Origin: CAG-238 sp963601575
Lineage (GTDB): Bacteria > Bacillota > Clostridia > Peptostreptococcales > Anaerovoracaceae
Assembly (NCBI GenBank): GCA_963601575.1
Contig: CAVCFO010000006.1
Coordinates: 14,012 to 78,011 of the forward strand
Reading direction: 5' to 3'
Length of the DNA: 64,000 nucleotides
In this document: positions 61,601 through 64,000 of the stretch, in pieces
Numbering within the stretch: the first letter of the stretch is position 1
Layout: each line of letters begins with the position of its first letter
Notes under the pieces: generated by a model
Seen by the model: the letters and a program-made list of their open reading frames with translations, nothing else
What the model was told of the DNA's origin: nothing
The model's database searches: none
Made by a program: the position numbers and the translations under genes

Positions 61601-62781
61601 GCAATATGAAGCTGGGAAGCATGACCAATAGCGGGATAAGGCATATATCCAATAACCTTGGTTACGATGGCACGGTGATGCTTGCTTACTATGGGGGTGG
61701 CAAGGTTGTTGGAGTGGATTATACGACGGGCGATGAGATCGTCTCGACACTTACTCCTGTCCAAAGCTTTACGCTTTATGCAAAACGCGCGGTCAGAACG
61801 CTCGCCATGTTTAGAGGCGCCGGAGTGCTTGCGGCAGGAAGTGACTTTGCAGATGGCGAGAACTTGCAAAACTCCCTTGGGGAGAGCACGGCTGAGTCAG
61901 GAATTGGAAACGCTGCCGGGAATGGTTTGAACACAGATGGTTATGGCCAAACATCCGGCAGTGCGAGCGATAGCTCAGGCGGAAGCGAGGTTACTGCCGA
62001 TTCAGGCGCGGGTGAAAGCCAAGGCGCAGGCGGCATAGCAGGTAGCGAAGAAAGCGGCATCACAGATGGAGCCTCCAATAGCAGCGAGATTGCCGCAGGA
62101 GATGCGAATGCTTCCGCGCAAGGCACAGGTGAAACAAGTGCGGGTAATGCAGGCAACAGTTCGGACGCAGACGCAGGCGAAAGCGCAACCGCAGGTAATG
62201 CGGGCAATACATTAGACGCAGGCGCAGGCAGCATAGCAGCTGGCGAGGAAGTCGGCAAACAGGAAGCGGCATCTAGCGGCACCGAAACTGCCGCAGGAGA
62301 TGCAAACGCCTCCGCGCAAGGCACAGGAGGAACCTCAGCTGCAGGTAGCGCAGGCGAGAGCCCAGATGAAGGCACAGGAGGTATCTCAAAGGCAAGCGAC
62401 GGCCCTGCAGCGCAAGAGGCGGCATTTGAACTTTTGGGAAAATCCATAGTTGCTTTCTCCGATAAGAGCGGGAAATATGAGCTACTTGATACCGCAAGTC
62501 TCCTAGATGGAAAAGAAGTGGCAAGAGTCGATGCACTTGCAGCAGAAAAAGCCGGAAAAGACAGCTCGCAAGCAAAAGCAGATTCAAAGCAGGATTCCCA
62601 GATCGAAGAATCCGAAGATAAGGTAAAAAAAGACGGCGAGTTCTCCATCGCATGGGGACTCAATCACAATCTTGACACGGGCGAAAAACAGGGCTTTATA
62701 TTGATAGGACTTGCAGCAGCGGTAGCGATAGCAGTTCTTACCTTGCTTTACTTTAAGATAATCCGTAAACGCCGGAGATAG
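52609..62781 (+). CDS. 3390-aa type I membrane surface protein with beta-helix and GLUG repeats
   Basis: A signal peptide (MKKLFAAAIAIMCCATVAIV) is followed by the cluster's shared domain (about 50-215), an acidic Lys/Asp/Glu/Gly linker (228-380), Ig/Fn3-like repeats (about 380-1180), and a right-handed beta-helix stretch (about 1185-1470, with QELVDALKKNPQANILVTAD). Two regions of GLUG-type repeats lie at about 1786-1960 and 2215-2620 (GIGGLAGYAAS, YVGGLAGFGYP, GGLIGHLEP). Near the C-terminus are an Ala/Gly/Ser-rich segment (about 3088-3270) with the duplicated AAGDANASAQGTG, one membrane helix (about 3361-3383) and a KIIRKRRR stop-transfer tail. It is probably an adhesin or fibre spanning the cell wall, anchored at its C-terminus, unlike the other large proteins of the cluster. 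GGAGGAG precedes the ATG. Confidence 0.8.
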   Translation: MKKLFAAAIAIMCCATVAIVGASSAFCTMEEDGFAVPADAGIQRALAAEGGDAISLVKVNYDDVVYSSLAGYYVGEDREKIDVNFPLYTNGGNGLRFLTDENWLITTDVDLYQTFEGLYLREGLSYNSDMSRADEGEFILLAISGGLYMNAQQAVFSNALGDTVIPMGSILSLSEDSISWYAYNNGSLAYTKEEAVFDASIKFGEHEYSYINLLDALGLISDVIENSDSPNKEEEKLEEAQEILNGKGSSQNKKDSVINKYVEDEDETGDVAPADKDEDKEDEKPGHEKDDSQKDEDKEDGAATGQEPSQKAPEAATSGNTGGGSAPGKDSDNKNTGDNKSNTGGSASDSDDGNSTGDSDAGDAGDNQPDDPEYTIPEISINNIEVWSYGMGLDVKVKDPSGVIVRGVNFTVFKALKGSGSSTVNEAGYTTYPADTYEGKSTALRKNKASSSQSFVLSALQPDQKFYLQYNFRYNAESEDSEGNKIYTRKYYYSDLIEIKLPSVEEGNLKAISADWNVEFAAEQDAVKLNNIKIENTSSYDPGIIGYNFENFKLNTLPYLNRLELTLTPVGGGESKTVVIGSTTLSRAQKSSAVGYTSNSPKLDSNKEYTCSIVAKDRYGNQLPLTADNCEAQAVYTHKQNPVVTITEKENIMDKLALEIKVSDPDKALSKEKSLALRIVDSKYGNAAGLYGKWDRDKISAGGEDVYELELKNPKDGSQYSLEVESLAFSSLYTVEVTGDFDMQPDGVEKTEGNTVPAAENTLIGKLSIYTAPLTDGVVAFNSGVDNLMDTSVTLQATMTSESTMEILPLIDEFRIILKDKSGKEINITRLDREALESGEYEYDQEKAAVVIEEGNDIMPQVILYSTKDKYLSNPWESFLIHEVAEDETGDGYSKPMQLRISMPKGSLTNFTGYSFTIQAVVKKSGQEYLIPVSMTNSTFTTKKTIPEIQYSDLFLAADVAEFIDLKIYDPDGTIQNSGAVTAQLYYGNVLLRAERLNAVSDENAEGISLRFNGLISGGRYTLKFVADAYNDAEGYGSYRTNYLLETYELVGGSAIYGNLDIKNLEKETAAEGEEAGYTAKIEITAEDTVGYLGREGEKAELTLTIEQSKSMELPSYKPYKSITLPMTKNDDGSLSLCHIEELTGLEAKDAFRVSLTATYQGTEVQLSQTTFRTDAEYVMVATHQELVDALKKNPQANILVTADFEQNVNSYQKVYGSIDFQGHTVTKGENITTYFLTVASGGKIKNLVYEYPKETYYVNSAAIFYQIIGTVENIVVNTNGQVEVNAAAKSLIAKDVFSGGVLRNFILHAGGDIIGNANGAYIGVLVTKIVGGTVQKGYIYADSGAGFVARGYSGNVGLVYRILNNGTMSNIYVLMDSWYEDGLTSALIVTDNKRPAKVSNIYTVGDFYKVGKNESKTYLLPLESIKTISTDSLAAGTSNIWTLTSRAYKNETLATLAGTANLYDVTWQNKVLTEGFDVEACVSMGFYPRIMLSEEMQKYQEYIPLPTLSDSQVPKLVKDSWATEEPYNSHDLAKGYVKLRFENTGNLRIDSISISGLITEVLSQGAAEDGLYDVIINAEVDLSNPEYVDSYKVTEIGYTAGALKKTVKTDYNTTGISFWKEIATLQDWADINNNMSWNYKLTRDLDFGTGVLTASGIIINGTTANYTGNGQFRGKIDGQEHVLKGIDLRNMKNTYVFYYLSGAEISNLFIEDMEITAGSSLNVQHAGFFRYVLKSKVTNVRIRNSRICGSGNIGMLAGEISYSSIEDCSASGCILTDAGLDYQMYAGGLAGYLNLSGTRRCYTKDMTIEVTHTNVVNGIGGLAGYAASNSTEDCYAHGSIRASGNYIGGIFGTCTTGDSTYMVRCVSYVDILQISGDYAAGLWGSMYEIQNSVALGDVNGAGTHINRVAANSRSTRTRVYAYKAQQVTGLTENDLGDADGLLSGEALGSAETWMDDIRLGSAWDYSAVEEGCMPILNNDCAREGWTQEHIPLPGQAGDPSLEILGAEYAGGKYMLTARLLHPNVSGEYIKENLKIEFDGMDISESAIASGSAYVEVEPVSGSEETRISIGAEGFTKALDSYALKFSYTEENGRKREMTSMIQYLNRDGSTHLNYWEISDLATWNSVVKYHGNTGENVRITGIVDFAGDSTGFTELEFNRLEGSAAGCGFKNLTYISGASGNPWITKVGIVMTDLTFENMKFDFSAASSERSMTAPILSAADVSNIKLKDIEMLANKYTRQYSGFISVISGTVDKVDISGFSIDDRSTDGSQRSYCGALAGYTSGNISNVSAKNIGINMPFTSYVGGIIGAQQTYGKTLTYCSIEDFEIVGSSYVGGLAGFGYPCPGTGNQAISGKVTGGSYVGGLYGKMQKTGAFTNNIKVSDVKVEATTGVAGGMTGSAFHLDVNGGIIENCTVKAATHAGGLCAYPEGTIRIYNLQVIGCTIESNGTSLSGTDRAAGGVIGAQKAATTQTAIYSGIAIRNCKIESEGNAGGFMGAMIYSKSGLVSDRIYVAENVTVTARRTAAGGLIGYTNILTLTNSACGATVYAGNNTAGGLIGHLEPQNSKIMGTLQRLYYKGKVSAGTDYAAGLIGKINSGTLKTTDSNMIGLLSAADVRCGGDNVSLWINDSATTGDAGTGYIYIWEDSLINGQTAKSLLKMAESEGKTSYVLPKRTDSKSLSVTTSDLNDKSFYKSKLSFGDSEWDYSGLAAAAGTAADGSIAKYMPYTKDYDKKAILQYVNHDVDQNAAGITVPDSEDTAIAPAVYPSGVNTINIEVALADDVEFQEINVNGKNYETDENGLITLNYDFETDLTVNGADAVSSETLCRKVMTYGDYWYYIGSDGKVHYGKASGASAKDMKEAGTAGGIAGAIHLWQGKVMDKNGNCYSLAGGSASLIAGDEVSSEKNLSQPLDSGGNKMTNAIWQDENLSVYYNFSLYKGAKVSYRVFMLEDAPYLVSASQKVVTDGVILSKNTTFGSTTKYFALLDEESGEILAYLSNMKLGSMTNSGIRHISNNLGYDGTVMLAYYGGGKVVGVDYTTGDEIVSTLTPVQSFTLYAKRAVRTLAMFRGAGVLAAGSDFADGENLQNSLGESTAESGIGNAAGNGLNTDGYGQTSGSASDSSGGSEVTADSGAGESQGAGGIAGSEESGITDGASNSSEIAAGDANASAQGTGETSAGNAGNSSDADAGESATAGNAGNTLDAGAGSIAAGEEVGKQEAASSGTETAAGDANASAQGTGGTSAAGSAGESPDEGTGGISKASDGPAAQEAAFELLGKSIVAFSDKSGKYELLDTASLLDGKEVARVDALAAEKAGKDSSQAKADSKQDSQIEESEDKVKKDGEFSIAWGLNHNLDTGEKQGFILIGLAAAVAIAVLTLLYFKIIRKRRR

Positions 62782-62828
62782 AAAAAAACCGGCTCAGAAT
62801 CACAAATTTGAAATAGCATAAACAAACA

Positions 62829-62862
62829 GGGCGCGAGCCTCCTGACAGTGCAGGCCGCGCCC
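62829..62862 (-). terminator. Terminator between the convergent surface gene and prfC
   Basis: GGGCGCG (62829-62835) pairs with CGCGCCC (62856-62862). Read on the minus strand the hairpin is followed by TGTTTGTTTATG, which fits termination of prfC. Confidence 0.6.
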
Positions 62863-62884
62863 ATTTGTACTTATGAAGAGTTCC

Positions 62885-64000
62885 TCAATACTTATTTCGC
62901 ACATCCAGCGCTTCCACAAGCTTGATCTTGGGATGCTTTTCGGTAAAATATTGCAGGGTAAATTGATTAGCAAATAATATTATCGGACGCTTGAAATGGT
63001 CAAAGACCAGCATCTGCCTCGAATCCAGCACATCTTTTACGGCATCGACATTATCCGTATCCAGCCATCTTGCGACGCTAAAATCAAGGCGATCCATGCG
63101 AACCGCAGCATTATATTCGTTTTTCAGCCGATATTCAAATACCTCGAACTGGAGCTGACCCACGGCGCCGATAACAACCTCGTTGTACTGATTCCTATAG
63201 ACCTGAACCGCGCCTTCCTGAGCCAGCTGATCAACACCCTTTTGGAACTGCTTTGCTTTCATTGTATCCTTTGGCATTACAAGACAGAAAAGCTCCGGCG
63301 GGAATGTCGGAAGAGGCTCGAAAAACAGCGGCTCCTTTGTGGTGGTCAGCGTATCGCCGATCTGGTAATTTCCCGTATCGTAAATTCCGATGATGTCTCC
63401 TGCAATGGCGGTATCCACGGTCTCACGCTCGTTTGCCATGAGCATGGTGGACTGGGCAAGTTTCATCTCCTTTCCGGTTCTAGAAAGGCGGACGCTCATT
63501 CCGCGCTCAAAGGTTCCCGAGCAGACCCGAAGAAAGGCAAGTCTGTCTCTGTGAGCCGGATTCATATTTGCCTGAATCTTAAAGATAAACCCGCTGAAGA
63601 AATCATCCGTAGGCTTAACCTCACCATCCAAGGTCTTGCGCAGGCCCGGAGCCGGCGACATCTCAAGGAAATGCTCAAGGAACGGTATAGTTCCGAAGTC
63701 TGCCAGCGCCGAGCCGAAGAAAACGGGGGAGAGCTTTCCTTTTGCGATAAGCTCCTCGTCAAACTCGTTTCCCGCACCCTGTATAAGCTCGATTTCATCC
63801 CGCAGAGCCGACAGATTGTATCCTGCAATCTCATCATCAAGTTCCGGGCCGAACACGCCCTCATCATCCAGCGAAATCGTCTTTGTGTGTTTGCCCGCCT
63901 TATAGAGGTGAACCTCGTTTTTGAGCAAATCATAAATCCCCTCGAAGTTCATGCCGCTGCCGATGGGCCATGTCACAGGCGCCGACGGAAGCCCTAGCAC
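62885..64000 (-). CDS. prfC: Peptide chain release factor 3, C-terminal part (start outside window)
   Basis: At least 371 residues of RF3, a translational GTPase that recycles RF1/RF2 from the ribosome. The visible part begins in the GTPase domain (LPSAPVTWPIGSGMNFEGIY). Domain II is seen (FFSGFIFKIQANMNPAHRDR and RLAFLRVCSGTFERGMSVRL), then domain III with GAVGQLQFEVFEYRLKNEY. The P-loop lies beyond the right edge. It converges on the giant surface gene. Confidence 0.95.
   Translation of the reverse strand: MLGLPSAPVTWPIGSGMNFEGIYDLLKNEVHLYKAGKHTKTISLDDEGVFGPELDDEIAGYNLSALRDEIELIQGAGNEFDEELIAKGKLSPVFFGSALADFGTIPFLEHFLEMSPAPGLRKTLDGEVKPTDDFFSGFIFKIQANMNPAHRDRLAFLRVCSGTFERGMSVRLSRTGKEMKLAQSTMLMANERETVDTAIAGDIIGIYDTGNYQIGDTLTTTKEPLFFEPLPTFPPELFCLVMPKDTMKAKQFQKGVDQLAQEGAVQVYRNQYNEVVIGAVGQLQFEVFEYRLKNEYNAAVRMDRLDFSVARWLDTDNVDAVKDVLDSRQMLVFDHFKRPIILFANQFTLQYFTEKHPKIKLVEALDVRNKY

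Overview
This window looks like a strictly anaerobic, Gram-positive, mid-to-low GC member of the Clostridia. The evidence is an oxygen-sensitive class III ribonucleotide reductase (nrdD/nrdG), AGGAGG-type ribosome binding sites, housekeeping gene order (plsX-rnc-smc-ftsY-der-plsY-gpsA-miaB), a MurT/GatD-type pair, and remnants of group IIC introns sitting behind terminators. The exact family cannot be fixed from sequence alone. No rRNA, tRNA or CRISPR array was seen.

Layout. 0-5.2 kb: tail of a TetR-like regulator, tgt, an RlmD-type methyltransferase, and an M20 metallopeptidase followed by a YfcC-family transporter. 5.2-7.6 kb: an intron remnant, an anchored PepD-like pseudo-peptidase (minus strand) and a GNAT acetyltransferase. 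7.6-12.3 kb: nrdD-nrdG with a pair of NrdR boxes, rpmB, and a D-aminoacylase-like amidohydrolase. 12.4-23.1 kb: a long operon behind two tandemly duplicated promoters, mixing phospholipid synthesis (plsX, plsY, gpsA), RNA processing (rnc, miaB), chromosome organisation (smc), membrane targeting (ftsY) and ribosome assembly (der). 23.2-27.8 kb: cardiolipin synthase, a sugar-transfer-type ATP-grasp protein, and a MurT/GatD-like pair whose amidotransferase half has lost its catalytic Cys and His.

28-36.6 kb is an accessory island. A small serine recombinase lies next to two matching, oppositely oriented 15-bp palindromic sites. These enclose about 180 bp carrying a strong extended -10 promoter that points into a cobalamin riboswitch. 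Downstream are a small homing-endonuclease-repeat protein and two secreted proteins with transcobalamin-like DUF4430 domains. I read this as a B12-repressed, possibly phase-variable, surface cobalamin-capture locus.

36.7-37.8 kb returns to ordinary genes: an M50 protease and rpmF.

38-62.8 kb is the most unusual region: a same-strand cluster of eleven genes encoding an F1-type rotary ATPase built into a surface-protein locus. In order it holds a 2115-aa N-anchored surface protein with a collagen-like segment (preceded by a G10 tract), a 544-aa surface protein with a Gly-Gly-X segment, a c-subunit, a b/delta-like fusion, alpha, gamma, beta, a short epsilon, a five-helix membrane protein, a 256-aa anchored protein, and a 3390-aa type I membrane protein with beta-helix and GLUG repeats. 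The catalytic residues of F1 are intact, but the c-subunit lacks the ion-binding carboxylate in helix 2 and no subunit a is present. This points to a motor that spends ATP on something other than ion pumping, probably handling, turning or exporting the giant surface proteins. The window closes with the C-terminal part of prfC on the minus strand.
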